Source: Ziziphus jujuba
Taxonomy: Eukaryota; Streptophyta; Magnoliopsida; Rosales; Rhamnaceae
DNA length: 64,000 nt
Direction: 5' to 3'
Assembly: GCF_031755915.1 (NCBI RefSeq)
Contig: NC_083386.1
Coordinates: 4,185,001 to 4,249,000, forward strand
Within the stretch, counting starts at the first letter, position 1, and every line of letters begins with the position of its first letter. Positions 37,090-50,396 of the stretch are shown in pieces. The notes under the pieces are model-generated. The model was not told the DNA's origin, made no database searches, and was given only the letters and a program-made list of their open reading frames with translations. Position numbers and translations under genes: made by a program.

Positions 37090-37518
37090 TTGCGCATTTA
37101 CTTAATTTGTATTCCTCTGTATTTACCCACCAGCTTCGATGCAGGGTAAAACCAAAAAAAAAAAAAAAAAACAAAAAAAAAAAAGAGTTTACTAATAGTA
37201 ATAAAAAAAAAATGCTGGATAAAAAAAAACAATAAAATTAAAGATGTGTTGGATGAATAACAATAATAATGCTGAATTACTAAAATATTTATCAAATAAT
37301 ATATATAGTTAATTATATGATTATATTTAATTTATTTATTTTTTTAATTCATTTATCTGTTAAAAGTTCATTATTTATATTTAAGTTATGGTAATATTTT
37401 CTAGACAGCATATTTATATATGCTGTTTAGTAAAATACTTTTGGTAAAATAATTTGGTGATATAGCACTACTACTGTAACTGCAAGATTCAAAGCCCCTT
37501 ACTTTTAGCTAGCCAAGT
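37090..37518. other. Intergenic DNA before R5
   Basis: Interrupted A tracts at 37153-37184 and 37202-37212, then AT-rich DNA. No gene seen. Confidence 0.5.
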
Positions 37519-38595
37519 TGTCAAGACCCATTCAAGATCCCTCATCCGAACCCCAGATAAATCCTGATTCTAGGAAAACCCTACCAGACCCTCCAATGCA
37601 AAATCCGGCAGAACCTTCCCTAAGGATTGGACTTACCACAAATTTCCTGCACTGAAAATACAATTCTATATACACCACCTTATTCCTCCCACCTTACTAC
37701 AATTTACTTTCACAAGTTTGGAAGACTACAAATAAATGACAGGGAACCAGTACAGAATTAAATAAATAGTTGTCCAAATAGTATACATAGTGTATCAACT
37801 ACAATTGAATATGAAATTTAATATAATACAAGATTAAAAGAAATAATACAAAATAGAAAGGAAACAAAAAGCCTCTTAAACTTTCAGCAACGAACCAAGA
37901 CATCGAACTTGCCCCCGGACGATCAACATCGACTAACCTAGGCCTAAGGAATGAAATTTAAAAATATGATATGCTAATCATCTCAGTGAGTGACCCAATC
38001 TACTATACAATAATAACAATAAAAGGGTAAATAACTTAGTTAATTGATTAATAAGAAATAAGTAAATAAATAATAGGTAGTTAAATATAATATTTTCCCT
38101 CAAAACCCTCACAATTCACTCAGTTGGAGAAGTTCCTTTTTAAAACATTTTCGCAAAACTCAACATTTATGCCCCAAAAATCCAGAAAATATTTAATTAA
38201 TAATTTGCAAATAAAAGACAACAAAATTTACATTAACAAAAATGATCCAAGAAATATTTAAATAAAAAAAATAAAATCAAATAATTAACAATAGAACTCA
38301 ATTCAAAAGACCAAAACAATTTAATTTATAAAACACCATTAAAAACATTTTAATTTAAATAAAATTCTAAAATATTGTATAACTAAAATCACGTCGTGAA
38401 AACCATATGATGCACTCACTATATACCAGTGGCGCCAACGGTACCCAGCATCCCAAGTACAGCCAGACAGGAGGTTAAAGAGAGAAACCAGCATACGGTC
38501 GCATGGCGTCCCACCGCGCCGCTACAAACAGGTGTCCTGGCCATGGAAGGGCGGCCTATCCTCATCCAATGGCAACCACAGGACAACCCCATAAT

Positions 38596-38679
38596 CACCT
38601 GTGCACTACTCACACCCACCTGCGCACTAACCACATCCACCTGCGCACTAACCACATCCACCTGCGCGCTAATCATATC
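38596..38679 (-). repeat. Internal minisatellite of R5, four 21-bp units
   Basis: Four units beginning CACCTG(C/T)GC(A/G)CTA occupy 84 bases. They are the reverse complement of the F4 repeat at the same LTR position. Confidence 0.7.
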
Positions 38680-38951
38680 CATATATATAGAACACTAGTA
38701 TGTATATGGTGCATAAAAAAAAATCATAAAATCAATATATTTTTTCAAATCTCAAAATCTCATAAATACCACCAGATTTATTCTATCCAATTAAACCCGT
38801 AAATTTTCCACAATTTCTTTATAAAACATTGTCATAAATCCATCGCATAAATTCCATCAATTTCAAATCCATCAATGAAATTGAAAATAATTTGAAATAA
38901 ATATTCCTTCAATTGCTCCAAATTCTAAATATAATTAAATCATACAATAAA

Positions 38952-41900
38952 TGTCAGGACCCATCCAAAATTCCTCACCGGAACCCTAGACAAGCTCTGA
39001 TCCCAGGGAAACCCTACCGGACCCTCCAATGGAAAATCCGGCAGAACCTCCCCTAAGGGATGGACTTACCACAAATTTCCTGCACTGAAAACACACTTCT
39101 ATATTCATCGCCTTATTCCTCCCATAATACTGCAAGTTGATTCCACAAATTTCAGCACTCCAAAAAAAATAAATACAGTAATCCAGTGCATAATAAATAC
39201 ATAAGTGTCCCATACAGTATACAGAGCTTCATGAAGTACTACTAAGTATAGAATACAACAAGAGTGAAAGAAGTATTACAACTGCAATAAAAGAAGAACA
39301 GGGTACTTCACGAACTAAGACAGCGATGAAGATCAAGTCCGCTCTGGATGAACACCGACAACCTGGTACCTAGAGGAACGAAATTTGAAAATATGAGATG
39401 CTAATCATCTCAGTGAGTGACCCTATCTACTATACAATTATAATACCACGGTAATAACGTAGATAAATAATAATTACTTTGAAATAATAATTTCTCTCAA
39501 AACCCTTACAATTCTCTCAGTTGGAAAAGTTCCCCTTTTAAAACCTTCTCACAAAACCCTTTATTCGTATTCCCCGAAAACCAAGACATCAAATAAATAC
39601 CAGAAACAGTAATAATTATATTTTTAATTCCACTACAGTTTCAAAATATTTATTTTAAAATCCCAATTCTGAAATCACTTGATGCACCCACTATATACCA
39701 GTGGCGCCAACAGTACCTAGCGTCCCAAGGTACCGCCAGACAGGAGGTTATAGAAAGAAACCGGCATACGGTCACGTGGCATCCCACCGCGCCACTGCTA
39801 ACTGGTGTCCCGGCCATGGAGGGGCGGCCTACCCTCATCCGATGGCAACCACAAGACAACCTCATAAAATCACCTGCGCGCTACTCACACCCACCTGCGC
39901 GCTAATCACATCCGTGTGCACATTAACCATATCACATATAAACAGAACACCAGTACGTGCACGGTGCATCTAAAAATCATAAAATCCACATATTTAATTT
40001 ATATATCAAAATCTCAAATTTTCCATAAACATAACGGGTTTATTCCATCCAATTGAACCCGAAAATTCTCCACAATTTCTTTATAATCAACATCATAAAT
40101 TTCATGATTTTCAAATCCACCAACTCCCAAATCCACCACTTTAAATATTCACATTTTCCAAATAACATAAATAATTCTTGAAGTATAATAATTAAATAAC
40201 ATAATATTCCATGGGCATGCTTACAAAAATTGAAGTCACCAACATAAACAAATATTTTCCTTGAAATATTTGAAAATCAAATCATGCCCGATTTAATGTT
40301 AAAACCACAAAAATTTCAAAATTCTCAAGACCATAAAATAATTTTCACATGGCATAAATTTATATAATGCATATTTTCTTTAATCAAAATAAATTCACCA
40401 ATAATTCCACAATAAATCAATTAAATATTTGGCACATAGAATTTAAATTCCAAATATTCAAATCACACATAATATTCACCAATTTAATTCCCAAAATTAA
40501 TTTGAAGGTGGGTCACTCACCTTAAGCACGTATCTCAATCAAGATCCTCCGTAGGATCGACTCCACTACTCGCACGTGCACCTAAAACATCCACAATACA
40601 CCAAACCACAAATATTAATATTTTAATCGGGTAACTCCCAAATGGGTACCCAGGGAGCAAACACCAAACGACATCTAAAATTTACGAGTTATATACCGAA
40701 TTGAAGCTCGAGTGATGAGGATCACAGATTCGGTCTTACTTTCCAGTGATCGGACCTGAGGTGGTCGGAATCTCTCCGGAAAGCTTTCGGGTTTCGACTC
40801 CGCAATTCTCCAAAACCATCTCGAATTGGCGGAAAAGGATGCCGGATTCGGGTTCAGGAGGTTGAACACAGTCAGGAGGGATCGGCGGTGCAACTGGGTA
40901 GTCGCCGGAACAGTAACTTCCGGCGAGCCACCGCGGTCATCGGTAACGGTCACCGACGGCGGCGCGTGCGGTGGCCGTTGGCTAAGATTTTTTGCATATT
41001 TGTAGATCGAGGGGAGAGGAATCCAACGGGATCAGCGGTGAGGCAAACGGAGGCCGGACGGCGGAGAAATCGGGGTTTGAAGAATTTCGGCCCCTCGCCG
41101 GAAAAAGCTCCGATGATACGAACCTAGGATGACCTGCTCCTAAACCCGTATTATATTAGCCCGGATCTTTAATTAAGTTCAAGTTCTAATGGAATGGACC
41201 TCAACCCCTAACCAACCTGTGGTTAGAAACCTTGGTATAATGTAGACGCCACAATAGGGGATGGAAAACCTATTGATAAGTCAAGGTAAAACAACCAATT
41301 CTCTAATGGTGTTTTAGGTGTTCTCAAAGAACAAAGAGATAATGAATCTCACAAGTATTTTCTTAATCAAATCAAAGTTTAAAGTTATATTATTAATGAA
41401 AAATAAGCCTTTAAATAGGCTTTGAAAGAAATAAAATAAACCCTAAAAACCCTAGGAAAAACCGGCCACACAAAGAAGAATTCTACCTTGGCCGAAACTT
41501 TCCTATTCCTAAACTAATTTGGATTAATTAATTCCTTTATGTTGAATTTAGGAATTAATTAATTTACAATGAAAATAATAAAATAATAACTTTCCTAATC
41601 TTATTTGTCCAGAAAAATAAATAAATAGAAACTAAAAATAATGGTAGTTTCCTAAAACAAAAAGTAGAATAAAATTAGGAAACTAAAATACTAGCTTTTT
41701 GACTAATTTGACTTTGACCATTCTTTGACCAAAGTGAGCTCCAAATCAGCTTCAATATGCTTTGTAGGATGCCAAATAAGCTTATTGTGAAGTTCCCCAC
41801 GTTGCCCTTGCTTGGAAGTATGAGAAAAGGTCAATACAGTAAAATACAGTAAAACCCGCGGAGAATACAGCAAATCCGGCCCTTTCCTTCTCCTTGTGCG

Positions 41901-43041
41901 CAAACCACCTTGTTGGTCGGCTTTGAAGCTGCTTTGGCTGGTTTCTATGACTCATCCTCCATATGAATTGAACCCATAAAGATGGGGTTCCAATTCATAC
42001 AACCCGGCCTCTTTATCATCACCAAAACCGTCACCCGACCCTGTTTTGGCTTCTATTGCTTGTATGAGTAAAACAGGCCTTTGTTCTTTAGATGTGACCA
42101 ACCCATCTTGACTATGACTTATTCCTTGTATGAAGACAGCAAGATTGTCCTTGAACTTCTTGGCTTGAGCCCTAGTGATAGGTCCCACCTTCATCTGTAT
42201 TGGGTCAGCACCCCAGCGGGTTGTTGGTCGAGCTGTCTCGGGTGGATTCGCATCATCCGATCCCGGCGTGTCGGAGGTCCGGTGGCCGTGAAATTTGGTG
42301 GGTAGGCCGGACTTGAGGAGGTGGTGAGGGGTGGTTGGCGCGTGTGGCTGGAAAATGGCTGGAAAGGGGTCAAACGGCGGTGGCCGCCTCGATCTGGGCG
42401 CGTCCGGCGGCCAACGGCCGTAAAATTTTGGGGTTTTTCCGGAAATGAGGAGAGGCGTAATCGGCCGGAAAATTTGAAGATTCCGGCGGCCGGTCGGTTT
42501 CTCTCTCTCTCTCTCTCTCTCCTCTCTCTCTTTCTCTCTCTTCCCCGAGATTTTTGTCAAATAAAAGCCACCGTGTGACACTGTTCATTCCACGTGGACC
42601 AATCAGGTGATGACACGTGGCGTCGCTGTGCACTTAAGCCAGATATAATAAAATATTACGGTATCCAGCGAACTTCGAACGTCCATAACTTTTTAACCAA
42701 ATGTCCGATTTAAGCGTGCCGCTAGTCTATGAACTCGTATTGACGAGTACTTTACAACCGTACAAGAGTCAAAACAAAATTATACAATGGTAAAAAGTCA
42801 ACTCCCGGCACCTTCTGGACAGTTTGCACCTCGACTTGTTTTGCCCATAACTTTCAAACCGTGGCTCCGTTTTCGACGTGCTACTAGTCTACGAACTCGG
42901 GGCATCATGCACTTCGCCACGGTGCCATGGTCGACTTGATATTTCAACTAGAACAGAAAGTCAACTTTTGACCTGCTCGGTCAATGGTCAACCTCAGTCA
43001 ACGTGCATGAATTCCGATGTGATTTGGGACGAGATGTTACA
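38952..43041 (-). mobile_element. R6: reverse solo LTR nested in R5 and carrying a second LTR type
   Basis: It starts TGTCAGGACCCATCC and ends GGACGAGATGTTACA, with perfect ATAAA TSDs (38947-38951 and 43042-43046). Removing the 1142-bp insertion at 41114-42255 and its TSD leaves 2943 bases. It has three minisatellite units at about 39868-39930 and a CpG-rich segment split by the insertion (40740-41113 and 42256-42490). Confidence 0.88.
41114..42255 (-). mobile_element. Unrelated LTR-type unit, 1142 bp, with a gag-like open frame
   Basis: It is bounded by TGATACGAACC and GGATTCGCATCA with perfect TCCGA TSDs (41109-41113 and 42256-42260). The minus strand carries an open frame across the element's 5' part: PIQMKVGPITRAQAKKFKD, then LAVFIQGISHSQDGLVTS and further residues to a stop near 41952. 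MTRA(R/Q)AK..K blocks are typical of the start of Ty3/gypsy gag-pol polyproteins. The rest is AT-rich and non-coding. It could be a solo LTR or a deletion derivative that joined LTR and gag. Inserted in R6, it is among the youngest events in the window. Confidence 0.75.
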
Positions 43042-44133
43042 ATAAACATAACAATTATAAAAGGAAATTGAAATCACAATTTCTTTTAATTCCCAAATAT
43101 ATTTTTGGCACCCAAACATTTATTAAAATAACACAAATCGGCAATATAATTTAGATGGAAATTCTCTTAATATCAAATATATAAAACATATTTTTCAAAT
43201 ATCTTGTTATACAATATTCCAACAACGAAATTCAATGATTATAAAATTAAACCTCAAATTGAAGAAAATTCTTAAAACCCAAAGTATGTATAATACACAA
43301 ATATTTAACTCCATTCAATTTTGGCATCAAAATTCCAAATATAAATTTAGTAAGTATTTCACACATGAAATATAATTTCCAAATATATAATCAACACAAA
43401 ATATATACAATTTACCAACCCAAAATAATTCTGAAGGTGAGTCACTCACCTTGACCAAGCAATCCAACCAAGATCCTCCATAGGATCAATTCTACGACTC
43501 ACACATGCTCCTAGAATAACAATATTACACAGGGTCAAATAAATTAATATTTTATTCGAATAAATAATACCCGGTAGGGGATTTAATACAAACGATGTCC
43601 GAAATTTGCAAATAAGGTATCGACGGAAAGCTAAGGGGACAAGGAATACGTTACCAATCTCCATTGGACTCAACTCGACCGAAGGTGGTCGGAAGATGGA
43701 TGGAAAGTTTCGGCCAAATTTCCCCTTCTTCTATCTCACAAACGGCTTGGAATTTGGACAAATGGAGGTTATTTTTAGAATCAGAGGGTTGAAACATAGG
43801 AGTAAGGACCAACCACAGGACCGGTGGCCATCGGAAAACCGGCCAACCACCACCTCACCGACTGCCGGCTTTGGGTGTCGATCCCAACTCGTGCACTGGC
43901 CAATCAGTCGATGACTCAGCACCCGAATTCGTCCAACCGTGGGCCACCATGCCTTTTGGCGCGTGTAGCCGTGTGGCGGCCGGAAGAGATGCAGCAGGGA
44001 GAGAGAGATTGACGGGAAGGAGAAATGAAAAGAGAAGAAAAAGAAGGAAGAAGAAGAAGAAAGGAAGAAGAAGCCCATGGGGGAATTTTCCCAAGTGGGG
44101 GAAAAGGCAAAAAAAAAAGAAAAAGAAAATAAA

Positions 44134-44165
<32 letters not shown>

Positions 44166-44304
44166 ATATATATATATATAATACAGTATTAAAAAACTTT
44201 GCATATCCATAACTTGTAAACCACATATCTGTTTTGGGCGTGCTACTAGTCTATGAACTCATATCGACGAGTACTTAACAACCATGCATAAGTCAAAGCT
44301 CAAC

Positions 44305-47300
44305 TATGAGGACCCATCCAAAATTCCTCACCGAAACCCTAGACAAGCTCTGATCCCAGGAAAACCCTACCGGACTTTCCAATGGAAAATCCGGCAGAAC
44401 CTCCCCTAAGGGTTGGACTTACCACAAATTTTCTGCACTGAAAATACACTTCTATATACATCCCCTTATTCCTCCCACAATACTACAATTTAATTCCACA
44501 AATTTGCAGCACTCCAAAAGAATAACAGGAAATCAGTGCATAACTAATAAAATATGTCCAATACAGTATACAGAGCATTAAACAAATAAATATGGAATTA
44601 ATACAATGTCAGATAAAGAAGCAATACAAGATGAAGAGGAAAAAGGGAAGAAATGCTTCTTGGACTTTCGGCAATGAACTGAGACGTCGGGCTTGCCCCG
44701 GACGATCAACGTCTCCCAATCCTTGTACCTAGGGAAACGGAATTTAAAAATATAAAATGCTAATCATCTCAGTGAGTGACCCTATCTACTGTACAATTAT
44801 AATAGCAACGATAATTATAGTAAATTTGATTAATTAAGAATAAATAAGTAAATAAATAATAATTAATTGAAAATAATATTTTCTCTCAAAACCCTCACCA
44901 TTCACTCCGTTGAAAAAGTTCTCCTTTTAAAACATTTTCACAAAACCCGTTATTTGTATTCCCCAAAAACCAAGGAATCACTTATTCAACTAAATATCAA
45001 ATAAAATATAATAAATCAAGCATCCAAAATTTATAATGAAAATAAAGTAGGAATAGAAATAAAAATAATTTCGTAACAATTACTAAATGATTAATAAATG
45101 TCATAAACAGATAATACAAAAATATTAATGAAACTTACATTGAGATAATTCAGGAAATAATTAAATAACTAAAATAAACCAATTTATTGAATAATTAAGT
45201 AAAGGAAAAATTAAATCAAATTAAAACCTCTATTTGAAAAAAATAATAAAAACAACATTAAATATAATCTTAATTTAAATACAATTTTAAAATATTTATT
45301 ATGAAATCCATGTTCCGAAAACCACTTGATGCACCCACTATATACCAATGGCGCCAACGGTACCCAGCGTCCCGAGATATTGCCAGAAAAGAGATTAAAA
45401 AGAGAAACCGACATACGGTCGAGGTGGCGTCCCACCGCGTTGCTGCAAACAGGCGTCCCGGCCATGGAGGGGCGGCCTACCCTCATCCGATGGCAACCAC
45501 AGGACAACCTTATGAATCATCTACGCGCTACTCACATCCACTTGTGCACTAATCATATCCATGTGCGTACTAATCACATCCATATGCATAGAACACTAAT
45601 ACGTGTATGGTGCATCTAAAAATCATAAAATCAATATATTTATTTTCAAATCTCAAACTCTCATAAATATCATCGGGTTTATTCCATCCAATTAAACCCG
45701 TAATTTTTCATATTCTCTTTTAAATCATCATCATAAATTTATCGCATAAATTCCATCAATTTCAAATCCACCAGCTCTCAATTCCATCAATTTAAATATT
45801 CAAATTTTCTAATGGCGTAAATATTTTTGAAACATAATAAATTAAATCAATATTTCTTTCTCAAATATTCAAAAACCAATTTGAATAAAATATATCATTT
45901 AATCCTCATAAAATCCACAATAATCAAAATTCTCATAAATATACATTTCAAACACATAATAAATCCATCAATGAAATTATTAATAATTAAAATAAATTTT
46001 TTTTTTCAATTTCATAAAATTCTTTAAATCAAAATATTTTTTAATATATAAATATTTTGATTCACTCAATTGGGCATCAAATTTCCACATATAAATCCAC
46101 TAAATATTTATCACATAGAATATAAATTTCAAATATTCAATTCACACAAAGTATTTGCAAATTTAATTCCTGAAATTCATTTGAAGGTGGGTCACTCACC
46201 TCGAGCACGCAATTAATCCAAGATCCTCCATGAGATCAATTCCACGACGCACACGTGCTCCTAGAACAACACCATTACACATCTCAAATAAATTAATATT
46301 TTATTCGGGTAAATCCGGTACGTGGGGGGACTAACACAAACATTAACCAAAATTGACGAGTAATATACCGAATCGAAGCTTGTGGAATGAGAATCACATT
46401 ACCGACCTCCATTGACCCCAATTCCGCAGGTCGTGGTCGGAATTTTCCCGGGAAGTACCGGCTGAACTTCACCTCCTCATAACTTGCGAACCACTTCGAA
46501 TTTAAACAATTGGAGACCATATTTGAACTCAGAGGACCCAAAATAGGGGAAAAGGGGTGGCAATTTGGACTGGGCTGATCGAAAACGGTGAGAATCGCCG
46601 GAAAAACTCAACCCGCTGCCGCTGACTTTACCAACCCGATCTGGGAGCGTCCGGCGGCATCTGGCCGGGAAATTTGGAGGTCGGGGTCTTCGGGAACTGG
46701 GCTTCACCGGTGGCCAGCGTGTGTGGCCGACCGATGGCCGGAATCTGAGAAACGGCAAGGACCCGAGAGGGAGAAAAGGAAAGGAAAGGAAGAAGAAGAA
46801 GAAAGCTTCGAGGGGGGCTGGGGTGTTTACCCATGTGGGGGAAGGAAAAAAAGAAAAAAAAAAGAAAAAAGAAATAGAGATAAAAAAAAATAAAATAGAA
46901 TAATAAAATAATATTATTGTATAAAATAATAATAAATTAATATGGTATTTAACCATATTTGACATGTGGCATCTCACCATTGTGACACATGACACTTTTT
47001 ATTAAGTCACACGTGGCACACTGTTTACATATTTTAAAAATAATATTAAAGTAATACTGTATTTGAAAAACTCTACAGGTCCATAACTTTCAAACCACAT
47101 GTCCAAATTGGACGTGCCACTAGTCTACAGACTCATATCGACGAGTACTTCACAACCATGCATGAGTCAAAGCTCAACTTTGCATGAACAAAAAGTCAAC
47201 TCCGGCACCCCTTGGACAGTTTAAACCTCAATTTGTTTTGCTCATAACTTTCAAACCGTAGCTCCGTTTTCAACGTGCTACTAGTTTATGAACTTGTGAC

Positions 47301-47453
47301 AATGTGTAATTTTTAACGGTACCTCGGTCAATGTGAAATTCCATTAGGAGTAAAAAGTCAATATTTGATCCCTTCTCGGTAAAACACGGTCAAATCCAGT
47401 CAACCTTGGTCAAATTTGAGAAAGTTTGGTGTACTTCGGGATGGGGTGTTATA
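44305..47453 (-). mobile_element. R7: reverse solo LTR nested in R5 with mutated termini, 3149 bp
   Basis: Perfect TCAAC TSDs (44300-44304 and 47454-47458) fix the ends, although the termini read TATGAGGACCC and GGTGTTATA instead of TGTCAGGACCC and GGTGTTACA. The interior is collinear with the family: hairpin block near 44757, minisatellite of three units near 45520-45590, CCCATGTGGGG (mutated palindrome) near 46830 and W-boxes near 47330-47410. It entered R5 about 290 bases from the R5 end, so the end block appears twice in a row. Confidence 0.82.
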
Positions 47454-47722
47454 TCAACTTTGTACGAACAAAAAGTCAACTTCAACACCCCTTGGGCAGT
47501 TCAGACCTTAACTTGTTTTGCTCATATCTTTCAAATTGTAGCTCTGCTTTCGATGTGCTACTAGTCTATAGACTCGGGTTGATACATACTTTGCAAAGAT
47601 ACCCCAGTCAAAGAGAAATTCCATCCGGATCAAAAAGTCACATTTTAACCCCTCTCTGTCAATGGCAGTCAAACCCGGTCAACGTGCAAAAATTCCAATG
47701 TACTTTGGGATAGAGTGTTACA

Positions 47723-49149
47723 ACAGTTTCAATGACTAAAATCAAAATATAAATGTGTCGCAAACATATATAAATTTTGAAAAAAAAAAGTGAAACTGTT
47801 TAAAATTTTTTTACAGAAACATTTTATGCATAATGTTAAGTTATTGTTAAACCCAAAGTCTCATTTAGGAATTATCAAATTTTAAAGAAAAACTATTATG
47901 AATATTTAGTTTTTTGAAAATTAGTTTATTGAAAATCATTTTTTTTTCTGAGTACTAAAAAATCTAGTATTTGTAAGTAATTAAATTATTTTTGCATAAT
48001 AAATTAAGGGCCAATTTTATATTTTTAAAATATCATAAAATTATTTTGCCAATAAATCTTAAAATGTTATCTAAGTGATAATAATTTTTCCATATATTTT
48101 TTCACATAAGTAGAAATCTGTACTTGGGCCGATATTTTCCCATTCCAAATAAATATCCAAGTATATGAAAGTTATTATTTTTCCCTAAAAAAAATTAGAT
48201 TACTACTAATTTTACCATTTACCCAATAAATCCAAATGAGAAGTGGACAAAATTATTTCAATTTAGTTAAGAGTATTTCCATTAGTTTTGCGAATTGCAA
48301 TTTATTTGGCATTTAGATTTAAGGAGCTTCAATTTATGTGGAATGAAGTAGACTTTCAATTCTAAAATCAATCTTAAATGATTTTGTTTTAATCATAATT
48401 AATTAATGATGCATATTTTTATTTATTCCTTAAATAAAATAATAATAATTAATAATATCTGTCTATTTATTTTTTCTTTAAAAAAATTATATTCCATATA
48501 AATGGACAATCTCTTTGACAATATCAATTTTTTATTTTGCCACGTTAAATTGACAAAGTATTTTGACAAAGCTATTAGAGAAATTTTTTTTTTAATAAAT
48601 ATCTATATTTTTATATAGCAAACAAAATTTAACAATATGATGCTCTAATAGTGACATGTAGCAATACTCCTCTTGATGTATAGGCCAGCTAATAATTAAC
48701 AAAAGACAAAACTAACGCCTTATATGTGACTAATTACTTAATAGTTAATACAACAGAAAGGCCAAAATTCAAGCAACAGATCACTATCATCAAAGCTTTA
48801 TTATTAGTTTAAGTTTTAATTAATCCAAAAAATCTTGAGTTGATAAAAAGTAGACCAATAAAAAGTAGACCCCATCAAACTAACACATAATACATGTAAT
48901 TGTAAATATTGTTTAACACGACGTGGTTGAAAGTTCAGAGTCAATAAACTTTCAACCTTCTAAATCTTAGGGGAAAAAAAAATACGTAAACTTTTTTTAA
49001 ACATAAATAACATAAATTGAACATAGACATCTTTCACAACTAATAACTAGGACAAACAAAATCAAAGTCTATGAAAAACAAATCCTAATTAATTAGAACC
49101 ATAAATTGACTTGAATATTCAAATTTCTAGTGGGACAACGATTAAAGGT
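47723..49149. other. AT-rich intergenic DNA, no gene
   Basis: I see no open frame, domain or repeat boundary here. Poly-A/T and AATAAT tracts are common. Confidence 0.5.
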
Positions 49150-49905
49150 ATATGACATCCTATACCCAAAAATATCCAAAATTTTGAAACTTTAACTGGA
49201 TTTGACCAAATGCACCGTTGGTTGCTCCTGAGTTTGACTTTTTATATGGTTAATATTTAATTTGACCATTATACCTTTGTGTAGAGTATGTTGGTACGAG
49301 TTTAAAAATTGGCGGCATATCAAATTCCAATTTAAGGATAAAAAATTATGGTTATGAAAAGTTTCAAATATTAGTTTTCTATTAGTATCCAAAATAGTTT
49401 CAATTTTTTGTCTGTTAGTGAGTCAAGCTCTATATAAATGTTGAAAAGCATGTTCGACAATGAACAAATATCAAAATATTGGTTTTGTATCCCAAAATCG
49501 AGAAATTTCTCCCCAGACCCATGGCTTAGAATTGGATCAACCCGAACCTGTTTAAAACTCAACTGAATCACCACCATTTTGTCCAAATCCAGCCACATTT
49601 ACATGAACCACAGAGCGAGGAGACCACTCAATGGCGATCTCAACTGTGATATTCCATGACAAACCACCGACTGATGCATTTGGATCGGGGTTTCAAACCT
49701 GTGATGGCCGTTTGGAGTTTTCCAACCCATCCCCCATTTTTTGACCCTTTAAATCCATTATTATGCTTTGTTTATAAAGATTCCTCTCTATTTGAGAGTA
49801 CATCAAAGGGGAGTTTAGAAGGATTGAGATGCTTTTGGACCGAAGTTAGCACATGATTGTATTCCTAATCTCTTGGGCTCTCCATTGATATAAAGTTTGT
49901 AAATT
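49150..49905 (+). mobile_element. Very degraded forward relative of the LTR family
   Basis: Weak but ordered similarity to the forward LTR is visible. TTTGACTTTTT is followed by TTGACC, then TGTAGAGTATGTTGGTACGA (family: GAAGTACACGTTGGCACGA), then GGCGGCAT. Farther on come GGCCGTTTGGAGTTTTCC and a TTTTGACCCTTTAAATCC block. The edges are lost. Short frames in it (for example 49371-49598 minus) are not genes. Confidence 0.4.
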
Positions 49906-50039
49906 TTGGATATCGTTTTATAATTTTTTTCATTTTTGTATCAATTAGTTAAATACTGCATAAAATTGTGATTATATTTGGATAAAAATTGATTAAATTT
50001 GATAAAATTGAAGTTGGATTAATGTAATTAGATATTGCA

Positions 50040-50396
50040 TGAAAAGCATGGAAATTAAAAGAATGAAAATAATGAAGGTAAATACCTTCCTTAACAGTCA
50101 TCTACATCATTGATTAGGTTGAATTTGTGAATAAATTAGTCAAGCCAACAGTGTTATCTCACAATTAATTAAACATAAAAAAAATGCAATGCACGTTAAG
50201 GACGGTGTGAAAAATTAATTGAATGCAATAAAAGAAACTGCAAGATCTATAAAACACCTTAATAAAAAATAATAAAAAAATTCTATAGAACACCATGCAT
50301 TGTGTTCCTTGTATTGGATTGAATTGACCACGTGTATATATATATATTCTTAATTATATTATTTTTAGTCCCGGGACAGAATACTTAATTAGGGTT
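50040..50396. repeat. Left copy of a ~360-bp direct repeat flanking the P450 pseudogene
   Basis: It runs from GCATGGAAATTAAAAGAATG to GAATACTTAATTAG. It matches 52634-52995 in the same orientation with scattered substitutions and a poly-A/T expansion in the right copy. Since it lies on both sides of one P450, it probably marks a tandem duplication of a gene-plus-flank unit. Confidence 0.75.

Larger units (their letters stand above)
37519..47722 (-). mobile_element. R5: older reverse LTR copy, host to R6 and R7
   Basis: It starts TGTCAAGACCCATTC and ends ATAGAGTGTTACA. Removing R6 and R7 with their TSDs leaves 2955 bases in family order: 37519-38951, 43047-44304 and 47459-47722. The flanks CAAGT and ACAGT match at only three of five positions, so the TSD is decayed or the ends are slightly misplaced. 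Many transitions relative to the nested copies also mark it as old. Four minisatellite units lie at 38596-38679. Confidence 0.75.
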
